A stretch of DNA of 64,000 bases from Paenibacillus agilis (GCF_007786455.1 NZ_VNJK01000001.1:1138074-1202073), one strand, 5' to 3'; numbered from the stretch's first letter, positions 51,589 through 60,312 are shown. Numbers and translations are program-made. The notes: generated from the sequence alone by a model not told the origin.

Positions 51589-51626
51589 CCTTGAATGGCT
51601 ATAAGTCGTTCAAGGTTTTTTTCTTT
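51589..51626 (+). terminator. Cassette 2 terminator (AACCTTGA type)
   Basis: AACCTTGA and TTCAAGGTT arms around an ATGGCTATAAGTCG loop, followed by seven T residues. Same arm sequences as the terminators at 50069 and 53940. Confidence 0.85.
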
Positions 51627-51689
51627 TATGGTCAGGGGAGCCAATTGTCTATCGCAAACCAATTATAGAAGCGGGTTTAACGAACTGTA

Positions 51690-51987
51690 TAATGCGTTGT
51701 TTCTCTGGGGAACTAACATCCAAACGAAAGGTGACTGCAAAACATTTGAAAACATCGTAGTTAGAGACAAGGTTCTAGCTAATAGCGAGGAAATCGGTGA
51801 GCTTGCGTACAAAGAAGTAGAAGATACCTTCCAACGAGTAGCAGAAGAGACGTATCACGTTACCGTAAAAGACACGACGTTCGTGACGACAGAAGAGCAT
51901 TCGTTCTGGGTGCCTGGAATAGGTTGGGTAGATGCAAGAGATCTCAAGGAAGGCGATAAGCTCGTTGACAATGAGGGCATTGAATGA
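51690..51987 (+). pseudogene. Degenerate HINT fragment, cassette 3
   Basis: From about LYNALFLWGTNIQTKGD to DKLVDNEGIE this frame is a HINT copy with many substitutions; the nucleophile Cys is lost in the FLWGT stretch that replaces CFSAGT. It stops at 51987. The nucleotide homology continues to a KKEQ-coding point near 52010, where it joins directly to the RHS tail of cassette 4. No toxin or immunity part remains. Confidence 0.8.
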
Positions 51988-52009
51988 ATAGAAGTTAAAA
52001 AAGAACAAC

Positions 52010-52401
52010 CTTTCATTTACCACGATCCAAGCGGCGAATACGGTGTAATGAACTGTAAGATGCGCTGCTTTTCCGCGGGAACCAAGATCCAAACAGAAGA
52101 TGGCTACAAAGCTATTGAAGACATTGAGGTTGGAGACAAGGTTCTAGCTAAGAGCGAAGAAACAGGTGAGCTCGCCTACAAAGAGGTAGAAGAGACCTTC
52201 CAGCGAGTAGCGGAAGAAACGTACCATGTCACGGTAAAAGATAAGGTGTTCGTGACGACAGAGGAGCATCTGTTCTGGGTACCTGATATAGGCTGGGTAG
52301 AGACAATAGACCTTAATGTAGGTGACTTGCTTGACGATAATGAAGGCAATGAACATGCAATTGAACGAATTGAAGTAAAAAAAGAGCAAACAAAGGTATA
52401 A
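52010..52401 (+). pseudogene. RHS tail plus HINT fragment, cassette 4 (frameshifted)
   Basis: The frame reads IYHDPSGEYGVMNCKMRCFSAGTKIQ and continues through the HINT domain to KKEQTKV. It matches the intact RHS gene from about 48541 on, including the last residues of the RHS core. Two bases are then missing relative to the RHS copy (gtat for gtttat, about 52396), causing a stop. The only clear ATG lies inside, at the MNCKM position. Confidence 0.85.
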
Positions 52402-52657
52402 TTTTAGAGTAAATGGGTATCACAGCTGCTTTGTCACGGATCTGAAAATCTGGACGCATAACTGTGGCGGCCATTCTGGAGGGGCAGGTGGAGGCCGTGC
52501 TCCGAGTGCATCTAGGGTTAGCGGTGGTGACGGAGAGGTTAGATCCAATATCCCAGCATCTAAGCCGAGCAACGTATCATCTGCAAAACCTAAGGCTAAC
52601 GCAAAAAAAACTGATTATGGTAATTTAATAACAGCATTCCCAGGCTTACTAAAATAG
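52402..52657 (+). pseudogene. HINT end and truncated toxin tail, cassette 4
   Basis: In the shifted frame the HINT end (FRVNGYHSCFVTDLKIWTHNC) is followed by a Gly-rich linker and a Ser/Lys/Ala-rich tail ending TDYGNLITAFPGLLK and a stop. Only about 65 residues follow the HINT cleavage point, so most or all of the toxin domain is missing. The neighbouring immunity-type gene is intact. Confidence 0.7.
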
Positions 52658-52678
52658 TTAATGAAAAGAGGGCGGAAA

Positions 52679-53044
52679 ATGAAATTAATTGGAAGTAAGT
52701 TGGAACAAGAATTAAAAAAGCAGCTTACAAAGTCCAATAAGTCATTTTTTAAGGATGAAGAGAAACGTAGTTTACTTGAAGTAGTTAGAAGTTCATACCC
52801 AGAAATGAACACTGCCTATATTATAGATTGGATACCTGAGCAGGATGAGGATATTTATAAGATACTAATTAACGATTGTATTATTGCAGAAATTGAATTA
52901 GATCGTTATAACATTGAAAGTTCCCCAATTGTTATAACTAAAACGATTTCGGAATATTTAAAAGGATTAAGTAAACAGTGTCAAATTAAATTAGCGGTTG
53001 CTCTAGAATTAGCGAAGCAAGAGACATTGAAAGATGCGGAATAA
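52679..53044 (+). CDS. Probable immunity protein, cassette 4
   Basis: The 121-residue protein (MKLIGSKLEQELKKQLTKSN...) is helical at both ends with a central YIIDWIPEQDEDIYKILINDCIIAEIELDRY beta region. AGAGGGCGG precedes ATG 52679. It lies 21 bp after the cassette 4 toxin remnant, so I infer immunity; the family is not recognised. A weak hairpin (about 53088-53126) follows instead of the AACCTTGA type. Confidence 0.6.
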   Translation: MKLIGSKLEQELKKQLTKSNKSFFKDEEKRSLLEVVRSSYPEMNTAYIIDWIPEQDEDIYKILINDCIIAEIELDRYNIESSPIVITKTISEYLKGLSKQCQIKLAVALELAKQETLKDAE

Positions 53045-53167
53045 ATATAGTGGATTTAAATAACAATTGGTTTGTGAGAATTATCTAGAGACCATTTCTT
53101 AGTAGTGAGTACTGAGAGATGGTTTCATGACTAATTAGGAGTCACCTTTTGTAATACCCACTTAAAA

Positions 53168-53536
53168 TGTACGAGTGTAATAAGAAAAATAGATTAATAA
53201 AAGTAACAGAAAACCATAGTCCCGTCACGTATACGTATACAGGGGATGGACTGCTGTTATGAGCGTGTAGAGAACAACGTGAGGACCGTTATTATTATGA
53301 TGCGGACAAACGATTAGTTTCAAAGGTCGGTCGGCGCAGACGGGAAAGCCAAGATTGCCTATTCTTATTTGTATAAAGCAGACGGTAAGCTAGTTAGGCG
53401 TCAGGATTGGTCAACGGGCAAGCTAGGAACTAATGCTAATGGTTATGTCACAACTTATCATGTCAAACGAGGAGAGGATTTATGGAAACTCCTAAACATT
53501 AATAAATATGATAAGATTATCAATTCTATCAAGTAA
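53168..53536 (+). pseudogene. Decayed RHS YD-repeat segment and toxin tail, cassette 5
   Basis: Bases 53168-53422 match the intact RHS gene around 47990-48246 with several indels that destroy the frame. An open tail follows (53423-53536) reading LGTNANGYVTTYHVKRGEDL then WKLLNINKYDKI and a stop. The YHVKRGEDLWKLL part resembles the first half of a LysM motif. This is the end of another RHS-type protein whose HINT domain, if it had one, is lost. Confidence 0.75.
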
Positions 53537-53550
53537 GGAGGAGGAGTTCA

Positions 53551-53931
53551 TTGGAATATCATACAAAAGTGATTGATATAAGCCCAATTATTGAAGAAGA
53601 GATTATTTTAGAGATAAATAAAGAAAGAGTTGTGGCGTTTATTAATTACTGTCCCTATGAGATAAGAAAAGGTGAACAATATACTATTGAGCTTGAATTG
53701 ACTATACTTGATGAATTTATAATCAGGCACTTGGATGCAGAAAAAGGAGTAGAACAGATTGAAGATGGTTTTGCGCATTTGATAAGAGGCATGCTGGATA
53801 TAGATAGCGCTACTATTGATGCAGGTATATTGTTTGAGATTGATAGGGAATTCCTTTTTGATTATGGATACCTTCATAATCAAAATGTACAAATTAGAGT
53901 AGATAGAATTACTGCTGATTTTATTGGATGA
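53551..53931 (+). CDS. Probable immunity protein, cassette 5
   Basis: The 126-residue acidic protein (EYHTKVIDISPIIEEEIILEIN...) has an alternating beta pattern and no TM helix. The start is TTG 53551 with an excellent AAGGAGGAGGAG site. It follows the decayed RHS tail by 14 bp and precedes an AACCTTGA terminator, the cassette signature. Family not recognised. Confidence 0.65.
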   Translation: MEYHTKVIDISPIIEEEIILEINKERVVAFINYCPYEIRKGEQYTIELELTILDEFIIRHLDAEKGVEQIEDGFAHLIRGMLDIDSATIDAGILFEIDREFLFDYGYLHNQNVQIRVDRITADFIG

Positions 53932-53939
53932 TATGAAAA

Positions 53940-53974
53940 ACCTTGATTAACTTTAGCTAATCAAGGTTTTTCTC
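53940..53974 (+). terminator. Cassette 5 terminator (AACCTTGA type)
   Basis: AACCTTGATT and AATCAAGGTT form a perfect 10-bp stem followed by a T run. It shares arm sequences with the terminators after cassettes 1 and 2. Confidence 0.88.
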
Positions 53975-54111
53975 ATATTGAGAAGTAAATAGAACAGAAA
54001 GTAATATGTATCAAAAAATGTTAACCAACAGTTATCAAAAAATAAACTTAATTCATCGGGAACACCAACAGTAGAGCCTAGTGGTCTAAAGTAGCAGAAG
54101 GAGAGTGTGGT

Positions 54112-54513
54112 ATGAAATTAGTAGAGCAGTGGATTTTTCCTGTGCCTTCAAGTTGTATAAGTACAACCTTGTCACTAGCATATAAACAAGGAGATGCGGT
54201 GTTATTATTTGATTATTATGATGAAGAACAAGACGATACCGTGTTTAACGGTGGGATTAAATTTATTTCGACTGTATCTCATCGACATTCTTCAGAAAAG
54301 TTCACTAAATATATTAGTGGCACTTACGATAAACTCGTAAAAATAGAAAATTCCAACTGGGTCAGTGAATTAATGGAGATAAGTCCAGAGTGGGTAATAG
54401 ACGATTTGTGTCATTTTGCAATTTATTTAGATAGCTATGGATTGTATGAATTTGTTTCACAAGATTTCTGTATTTTAGAGTCAAAGGAAGGCGCTATATG
54501 TAATGAGGGATGA
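54112..54513 (+). CDS. Hypothetical protein, possible orphan immunity
   Basis: The 133-residue protein (MKLVEQWIFPVPSSCISTTL...) is acidic and cytoplasmic, with SWVSELMEISPEW-type segments. AGAAGGAGAGTGTGG precedes the ATG. It lies in the tail of the toxin-cassette array without an adjacent toxin and has the same AT-rich codon use as the immunity genes. An immunity role is inferred from place and size only. The gap to 54739 holds a short open remnant (about 54586-54657) but no clear gene. Confidence 0.55.
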   Translation: MKLVEQWIFPVPSSCISTTLSLAYKQGDAVLLFDYYDEEQDDTVFNGGIKFISTVSHRHSSEKFTKYISGTYDKLVKIENSNWVSELMEISPEWVIDDLCHFAIYLDSYGLYEFVSQDFCILESKEGAICNEG

Positions 54514-54738
54514 TTCTTATTTAACAAAGCTTAGCTGGTGGACAATGAACAATTAATTTCAGTGCTACATTTTGATAAGCAATGGAAGTCAATATAAGTG
54601 AAGAAATTTCTGAAAAAAGAAAGAGGGAAGTACAGCGAATTGAAAGTTTAATGTGAACATGCAGTAGTAGTATTTTTGTGCAACTCAATTTATCCTAGAA
54701 GGTAATTCTTTATCTGCAGACAAGGAGTAGGATGCTAG

Positions 54739-55428
54739 ATGAAAAGTCGATTCTTGATCTTTATCTTACTTGTTTTAATCGTAGCAACCATGACTGCTTG
54801 TGGTGAAAAACATAGCACAGATCCAAAAGAAGAACAGCAACCATTTTACGGAATGGTCTCGGTGGCTACTCATTATATGGCGCTTGAAGAGCTTGCGTAT
54901 GATGCTGAATTTATCGTAGAAGCAGAATGGACGAATAATATGGAAGGTGTTAACGTTTCAGGGGCGAATTTTCAGCTTAACGACATCAACATCAATAAAG
55001 TGTTAGAGGGCGATCCAAAGTTAGCGGGTCAAACCATTAAAATTATTGGAATAGGCGGACTTAATACAGCTCCGCACACAAAGAATGTACTTTTCTTAGT
55101 GAAATATGATGGTCCAATTACACAAGAGGCGTATGCAGTCGTTGGATATTATCAAGGGATATTCGCAATAAATGACGATAACGAAGTCGTCTATGATGCG
55201 GACAAATACGGTGGGGTTAAGCATTTTCAAGGAGCATTAGAAGGGCTGAGTATGGAGTCCTTTGAACAAAAAATCCAAGAGGCTATTAAAAACGCTAGAA
55301 TACCGATCTGGAATATGCCGCAATTAAGTGAAGAGGAGCAGAGACGAGCCGAGGAAGAAGGTCATAAGATGTATTTGGAGGATAAGAAGCGGCTTGAGGA
55401 ACAGCTGAAAGAACGAGAGATAAAGTAG
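54739..55428 (+). CDS. Hypothetical lipoprotein
   Basis: The 229-residue protein has a signal peptide and lipobox MTACG (Cys about 21), a beta-rich domain (about 40-150; FIVEAEWTNNMEG, KVLEGDPKLAGQTIKIIGIGG, VLFLVKYDGP) and a Glu/Lys/Arg-rich helical tail ending the protein. The pattern of a surface-anchored domain with a charged tail is clear but no family is recognised. AAGGAGTAGG precedes the ATG. Confidence 0.7.
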   Translation: MKSRFLIFILLVLIVATMTACGEKHSTDPKEEQQPFYGMVSVATHYMALEELAYDAEFIVEAEWTNNMEGVNVSGANFQLNDININKVLEGDPKLAGQTIKIIGIGGLNTAPHTKNVLFLVKYDGPITQEAYAVVGYYQGIFAINDDNEVVYDADKYGGVKHFQGALEGLSMESFEQKIQEAIKNARIPIWNMPQLSEEEQRRAEEEGHKMYLEDKKRLEEQLKEREIK

Positions 55429-55475
55429 AGAAACATTACGCATAGCAATGAGATAGAAATGGAGAAGGTTGATAA

Positions 55476-55703
55476 ATGGCCAAATTCAGTTGTAAGTGTG
55501 GAAAGTTGCTTTCGACCAGCTCTTGTCCCAACGATGTTCAATTACGTGTTTATACGGATAAGGAGTATGATGAAATACTAGAATTAGAGTATCTTTCAGA
55601 CATTCCTTTGCCAAAATACGATGTGTGGAACTGCAATCATTGTGGGCGAGTATATGTATTTGATGAACAAGAGGTAATTAGAACCTACATCATTGAATTA
55701 TAA
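55476..55703 (+). CDS. Small zinc-ribbon-like protein
   Basis: The 75-residue protein has two Cys pairs, FSCKCGKLLS at the N-terminus and WNCNHCGRVYVFDE near 52-65, spaced as in a treble-clef or zinc-ribbon fold. GAGAAGG precedes the ATG. It ends the acquired cassette zone and could be a small immunity or regulatory protein; neither can be shown. Confidence 0.6.
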   Translation: MAKFSCKCGKLLSTSSCPNDVQLRVYTDKEYDEILELEYLSDIPLPKYDVWNCNHCGRVYVFDEQEVIRTYIIEL

Positions 55704-55757
55704 GTTGTTGTTTTGGTTTGTTACATAAATATCTAATAAGCCTACCAGAGTAGAAGC

Positions 55758-55796
55758 AGCCTATTCCTTTACTGCGAACATGGGATAGGCTTTTTT
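55758..55796 (+). terminator. Terminator closing the toxin-cassette region
   Basis: AGCCTATTCC (55758-55767) pairs with GGGATAGGCT (55782-55791), one mismatch, followed by TTTTT. Confidence 0.85.
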
Positions 55797-55918
55797 GCTA
55801 TACATTTTCCCAAAGAAAAATTCAAATGTACAAGCTTCATCCCATAGTCGTCCTGCCGTGTCAGCACTGGACAAGTCGAATACAATATATCATCCCTTAG
55901 AGATAAGGAGGAACAGGG

Positions 55919-56329
55919 ATGAACCAATTGGCAGTGAATATGTTCGCTGGTGTAATGGGCGGGATTCTTACCTTTTTGTTTGGGGCGTGGGACCCGTTAA
56001 TTACGCTGTTTATGCTAATGATTTTGATTGATTATTTGTCCGGTCTTGCAGCTTCCGTTCGAGAGGGAAAAGGTTTAAGCAGTAATGCTGGATTCTGGGG
56101 TCTGGCCAAAAAAGCGCTCATGCTGCTCATTGTAGGGATGGCACATCATATGGATTTGCTTTTTGGAACGAATGGGTTTAGAGATGGGGCTATATGCTTT
56201 TATATGGTGAATGAGCTGCTAAGCATTACAGAAAATTATGGGCGGCTCGGACTTCCACTCCCAGATCGCATTAAGCAAATCATGTCTGTTCTCAAAAATG
56301 ATGACAATAAAAAGGATTCCGACAAGTGA
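55919..56329 (+). CDS. Holin-like membrane protein (holin 4/TcdE-type family)
   Basis: The 136-residue protein has three to four TM helices (MFAGVMGGILTFLFGAWDPLITLFMLMILIDYLSGLAA at the N-terminus), the family motif DYLSGLAASVREGKGLSSNAGFWGLAKKALMLLIV and a short charged tail. This family includes phage holins and TcdE-like toxin-release holins. No endolysin or phage gene is nearby. GATAAGGAGGAACAG precedes the ATG. Its position at the end of the toxin region is suggestive but unproven. Confidence 0.85.
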   Translation: MNQLAVNMFAGVMGGILTFLFGAWDPLITLFMLMILIDYLSGLAASVREGKGLSSNAGFWGLAKKALMLLIVGMAHHMDLLFGTNGFRDGAICFYMVNELLSITENYGRLGLPLPDRIKQIMSVLKNDDNKKDSDK

Positions 56330-56461
56330 GCTTGTCAATAGAAAGCGGGCAAGGTTGTTCGCGGAAAAATACGGGCTACAAGGCGGCTGTACAAACTGGT
56401 CTTATGTGCAGCGAATAGACTGTACTAATTCTATAGCTGCGATTGAAGGATGTGAAGACCG

Positions 56462-57421
56462 GTGAGGATAGACTTGGGCTGTGGACGGAATAAGCATTCT
56501 CATTGCATAGGCATTGACGAGCATCCATATGCAGATGTTGACCTCGTTCATGATCTGAATGAAGGAATTCCGTTTCCCTCGAATCATGTACAGTTTGTAA
56601 TGGCATCACATGTGCTCCAATATGTGAATGATCTGACATATATCATGCGTGAAATTTATCGGGTAAGCCAAGATAGGGCGCTCGTTTGCCTTGTCGTCCC
56701 TTATGCTCATGTAAGCTCGCATGTTACCCATCCTCATTATCGACAATTGTTTAATGAACATTCTGCTCGTCATTGGTCCCCGTATTCGAATTCGATGTTA
56801 GATGAAGAGGACTTTATCCATCCACTAGGTGAAAATTGGTCGTTGCTTCTATCGAATGGAGAGACTGCTTCGGAGGAAAAGATGGATTTGCGATTGCTGC
56901 GGATGGAGTATTTCTATTTTCCTGAATATCAATGTCTATATGATGAAGTGGAGCTCCGTCGATTGAGGCAGTCCCAGATGAATGTAGCTTACCAGCTCAT
57001 GCTGCATCTGCTTGTCATTAAAAGTCCTATTCAAGAAAGAGAACTAAGAGAGTGGTCTCACCGAGAGCTAGAGGAACCGCAAGCAGTCACGGAGCAGCGG
57101 CTGGCAGTAAAGAAGCATGCGGTGGAAGCTGAGCGACCATTTGAGGTAGATATAGATCTTCGTAGCGTACAACAGAAGAAAGATCAGGTAACATGGCAAG
57201 AGGAGCTCCGTGTAGACGAACAATTGTTGAAGCAAAAGGTGGGGCAGCAAGGTGAGAAGATAGTCAAGAGCGAGTTAGCACCAGAGGCATCATCGGCAAA
57301 TTTCCATGCTGTGAAGCGACAAGCGGCCGCAAAGAGGCGTGTAACTGTACGGACAGATAGGAAACACTCACGAACGAAGAAGCGTACTCGAACACAGACG
57401 AATAAGTCTCGACGTAAATAA
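56462..57421 (+). CDS. SAM-dependent methyltransferase-like protein with basic tail
   Basis: Residues 1-150 have the class I methyltransferase pattern: IDLGCGRNKHSHCIGIDE (motif I), the acidic DVDLVHDLNEGIPF and HVLQYVNDLTYIMREIYRVS. The last 60 residues are Arg/Lys/Thr-rich (RRVTVRTDRKHSRTKKRTRTQTNKSRRK region, positively charged) and look disordered, as in nucleic-acid-binding tails. The start is GTG 56462. Substrate is unknown. Confidence 0.75.
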   Translation: MRIDLGCGRNKHSHCIGIDEHPYADVDLVHDLNEGIPFPSNHVQFVMASHVLQYVNDLTYIMREIYRVSQDRALVCLVVPYAHVSSHVTHPHYRQLFNEHSARHWSPYSNSMLDEEDFIHPLGENWSLLLSNGETASEEKMDLRLLRMEYFYFPEYQCLYDEVELRRLRQSQMNVAYQLMLHLLVIKSPIQERELREWSHRELEEPQAVTEQRLAVKKHAVEAERPFEVDIDLRSVQQKKDQVTWQEELRVDEQLLKQKVGQQGEKIVKSELAPEASSANFHAVKRQAAAKRRVTVRTDRKHSRTKKRTRTQTNKSRRK

Positions 57422-57494
57422 CCATCATAATGAATTCGTCTAAAGGATGACATCAAATCCCAAAGTGTGGTTAAATAATAAATAGAGGCAGAAA

Positions 57495-57523
57495 GGGCTT
57501 TCATTTGCTGAAAGCCCCTTTTT
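57495..57523 (+). terminator. Terminator after the methyltransferase gene
   Basis: GGGCTTTC (57495-57502) pairs with GAAAGCCC (57510-57517), followed by C and five T residues. Confidence 0.85.
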
Positions 57524-57554
57524 GATCCACTATGACTCGTATGGGGGCTGTGCT

Positions 57555-57989
57555 ATGTATTACGTAAATCGTCAGCAGATTGATAATCGTTTGGATCAAG
57601 CCCAATTGCTAGAACAGGCAGTAGGCAGCTTAACATCAAATTGGAGCGGTTCGATTGTAGATCATTTGGCCCAAGAGCGAGCTTTACATATTGCCATTGA
57701 GATTGTTACTGATGTCGGGTCGCTATTGATTGATGGGTTTATTTTGCGGGATGCCAGCAGTTATGAAGATATTGTAGATATTATTGCAGAAGCGGGAGCA
57801 ATGGATGAAGAATTGCATCAAGTCTTGATTCAATTAGTAGCTTTGCGTAGACCTCTTGTTCAGGATTATGAGAAGTGGAAGCGTGAAGGTGTGCATCCGT
57901 TGTTTGAAAATTTGGATGTTACGATGCGTCAATTCAGCGATAGTGTACATCGTTTCTTACAAAAGGAATTGCCTGCACTGCAAGTCTAA
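57555..57989 (+). CDS. yutE: DUF86/HepT-like protein YutE
   Basis: The 144-residue helical protein has the HEPN-type core: LTSNWSGSIVDHLAQERALHIAIEIVTDVGSLLIDGFILRDASSYEDIVDIIAEAGAM and ALRRPLVQDYEKW (the R-x4-6-H/Y-type region). DUF86 members related to HepT are RNase antitoxin-system proteins, but the stand-alone YutE of Bacillus has no MNT partner, and none is seen here. ATG 57555 follows GGGGGCTG. Confidence 0.82.
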   Translation: MYYVNRQQIDNRLDQAQLLEQAVGSLTSNWSGSIVDHLAQERALHIAIEIVTDVGSLLIDGFILRDASSYEDIVDIIAEAGAMDEELHQVLIQLVALRRPLVQDYEKWKREGVHPLFENLDVTMRQFSDSVHRFLQKELPALQV

Positions 57990-58075
57990 TCCGTAGATGT
58001 GCAGGTTGTCATTGAATTTACAAGATGTATGATATGCGTTACAATGACGGTACTAAATGACCGTTAAAAAGGTGA

Positions 58076-58738
58076 ATGCCAGTGAATCGAGCGCAACAGA
58101 AACCGTCAACTCGTAATTTGCTGCTCATGCTGCTTAAGAGAAACGGCCCGATGTCTGCTGCTCAGCTTGCAGAGCGTTTGGGACTAACTGAAATGGGTGT
58201 CAGACGCCATCTTCATCAAGGGCTCGAAGAAAATGTGCTGGAAACCGTACAGGTCAAGCAGCCTATGGGTCGACCATTGCAGCTGTACCGCATCTCTCAA
58301 CAAGGCGATGAGCAGTTTCCAAAGCAATACCATCAATTGCTGTTGGATTTGCTGCAAGAATTAGAAGTGAATGATAGCGATGAAGATAATAGCGTACAAC
58401 AGCTGTTTGAAGGTCGACGTCGTTCTTTAAAGCGCAAATACGAATCTTCTATGATAGGCAAAACGTTCGGAGAGCGTGTTCAACAGCTTAGCAGCATTCA
58501 GGATGCGGGCGGATATATGGTAGAAACAGAGCAGTTGTCCGATGAGGAATGGCTGCTGCATGAATATAACTGTCCCATTGCTCAGGTTGCACAAGCGTAC
58601 GAATATCCTTGTCATTGTGAATTGGAGCTGTTCCGTGAATTGCTCGGAGCTGATGTAGAACGGCTTGAATGTTTAGCGAAGCAGGGAAGCAGATGTACGT
58701 ATCGGATACGTAAATCAGAATCTTCGTCAGATAGTTAG
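58076..58738 (+). CDS. SufR-like Fe-S-dependent transcriptional regulator
   Basis: The 220-residue protein has an N-terminal winged helix-turn-helix (about 10-65; LLLMLLKRNGPMSAAQLAERLGLTEMGVRRHLHQGLEEN) and a C-terminal cluster of cysteines: YNCPIAQVA, EYPCHCELELF and GSRCTYRI (about 170-215), the SufR/ArsR-type Fe-S ligand region. It may sense iron-sulfur status and regulate suf genes, none of which are in the window. Start ATG 58076 or GTG 58082 are both possible next to AAAAAGGTG. Confidence 0.85.
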   Translation: MPVNRAQQKPSTRNLLLMLLKRNGPMSAAQLAERLGLTEMGVRRHLHQGLEENVLETVQVKQPMGRPLQLYRISQQGDEQFPKQYHQLLLDLLQELEVNDSDEDNSVQQLFEGRRRSLKRKYESSMIGKTFGERVQQLSSIQDAGGYMVETEQLSDEEWLLHEYNCPIAQVAQAYEYPCHCELELFRELLGADVERLECLAKQGSRCTYRIRKSESSSDS

Positions 58739-58772
58739 CCTAGTATTCTAATCAAATGTTAAATAGAATTGA

Positions 58773-58797
58773 GACCGGCCTTATGGCTGGTCTTTTT
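58773..58797 (+). terminator. Terminator after the SufR-like gene
   Basis: GACCGGCC (58773-58780) pairs with GGCTGGTC (58785-58792), followed by TTTTT. Confidence 0.85.
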
Positions 58798-58897
58798 ATG
58801 TTGCAATTTAATGAATGCAATATGCTTCAATGTAATTATTTTGATGCATGGATTCAGGGATAGGGCGTTTCCTTGAATCGTAGTCGCATTCATTTAC

Positions 58898-58917
58898 GAT
58901 TAGCGTATACGTTAATC
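58898..58917. promoter_or_regulatory. 20-bp near-palindrome upstream of the amidohydrolase
   Basis: GATTAGCGTA and TACGTTAATC form a palindrome with one symmetric mismatch about 110 bp before the amidohydrolase start. It is a candidate operator; no known box is recognised. Confidence 0.45.
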
Positions 58918-59024
58918 GATATAACGGTAATATGATATCCGTATGTTTCTATCGTTCCAAGATGTGCTAATCTCATAGATAGAGTCAATTTCACGATCCT
59001 GCATACAGAAAGGCTGAGACAGCA

Positions 59025-60239
59025 ATGAACGCATATTGGATAACGAACGTTCGTTTAGACAGTGGCTTCCAAGAAGATGAAGATGGTGTATTTCACACCT
59101 TGTCGGAACTTGTTCATCTTTTTATCGAAAATGGAGTAATTCAGCAAATTGTACTTGCTGACCGTCAGTTGGAGACCGAACTGCAGAAGCATGATGCGCA
59201 TGGAAAATTGGCTTTGCCATCTTTTCAAGAGAATCATAACCATCTGGATAAGACTTACCTCGGTTACGGTTGGAAGTCATGCAAGCCGGTTAAAAATTTG
59301 ATTGAGCGCTTAGATATGGAAGCAAAAGAATCCATCTTGCTGTTAGATTCCATTCAAACACGAGCAGAAGCGATGTTGGAGCTTATTTCTTCATTCGGCG
59401 CAACACATATTCGTACTCACGTTAATATTGATCCGCATGTGGGATTGAAAAATCTCGAAGGGGTTCGCCGAGCGCTGGATACATACAGTGATCGCATGAC
59501 AGCAGAAATCGTCGCGTTCCCGCAGCACGGCTTGCTGCGCTCAGATGCGGGTGAGTTAATGAGACAGGCAATGCGAGAAGGCGCTACTCATGTTGGTGGT
59601 CTAGATCCAGGCGGTGTAGACGGTGATATTGAGAAGTCGCTAGGGCTGATGATGGACATTGCGGTGGAGGCGAATGCAGATGTTGATATTCATTTGCATG
59701 ATTCTTCTACGCTAGGCTTGCATACGATGAAGCGCATTGCTGACTTGACCGAGGAAGCGGGATGGCATAACCGGATGGCGATTAGCCATGCATTTGCATT
59801 AGGGGATGCACCGCAAGTGCAAGTGAACGACATTATTGACCGTTTTGCAGCGCTTGGTGTATCGATTATGACAACTGTTGCCAGCAGCCGCCCTATCCCA
59901 GTACCGCAAATGCATGAAAAGGGGATTACTGTTGCGCTCGGATGTGACGGTTTCTATGATTCATGGGCTCCTTTCGGAACAGGCGATGTGCTGGAGAAGG
60001 CAACCTTGCTTGCAGAGCGCTATCGTTGGATTGACGAGCGTTCCCTTACAGGCGCGTTGACCTTTATTACAGGTGGACGTAAGACACTGGATGAGCAGGG
60101 CAATCGCCTATGGCCGCAGGTAGGAGACCAGGCGGATATGATCTTCTTCGATGCGACCTGTTCGGCAGAAGTAGTAGCGAGAAGACCAGCGCGTAAGGCT
60201 GTCATGTTCCAAGGCAATGTTATAAGAGGTACTTTATAG
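59025..60239 (+). CDS. Amidohydrolase-family (cytosine-deaminase-like) metal hydrolase
   Basis: The 404-residue protein has the amidohydrolase barrel: metal-binding ENHNHLDKTYLG near 68-75, HIRTHVNID near 127, HLHDSSTLG near 225, ISHAFALGD near 248 and GCDGFYDSWAPFGTGD near 305 (metal Asp). This set matches cytosine/isoguanine or N-isopropylammelide-type deaminases; the exact substrate is not inferable. AGAAAGGCTGAGAC precedes the ATG. Monocistronic. Confidence 0.88.
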   Translation: MNAYWITNVRLDSGFQEDEDGVFHTLSELVHLFIENGVIQQIVLADRQLETELQKHDAHGKLALPSFQENHNHLDKTYLGYGWKSCKPVKNLIERLDMEAKESILLLDSIQTRAEAMLELISSFGATHIRTHVNIDPHVGLKNLEGVRRALDTYSDRMTAEIVAFPQHGLLRSDAGELMRQAMREGATHVGGLDPGGVDGDIEKSLGLMMDIAVEANADVDIHLHDSSTLGLHTMKRIADLTEEAGWHNRMAISHAFALGDAPQVQVNDIIDRFAALGVSIMTTVASSRPIPVPQMHEKGITVALGCDGFYDSWAPFGTGDVLEKATLLAERYRWIDERSLTGALTFITGGRKTLDEQGNRLWPQVGDQADMIFFDATCSAEVVARRPARKAVMFQGNVIRGTL

Positions 60240-60312
60240 CACCTTTGTAGGCTTATAGTGATCGTGATAATCGAGCACATGAGTACACGAAATAAGAATT
60301 ATCTCTAATCTG

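Noticed and set aside
44021-53974. CRISPR-like repeat array in the RHS region
   Set aside because: The repeats are protein-coding YD and HINT duplications of variable length, without short regular repeat-spacer units.
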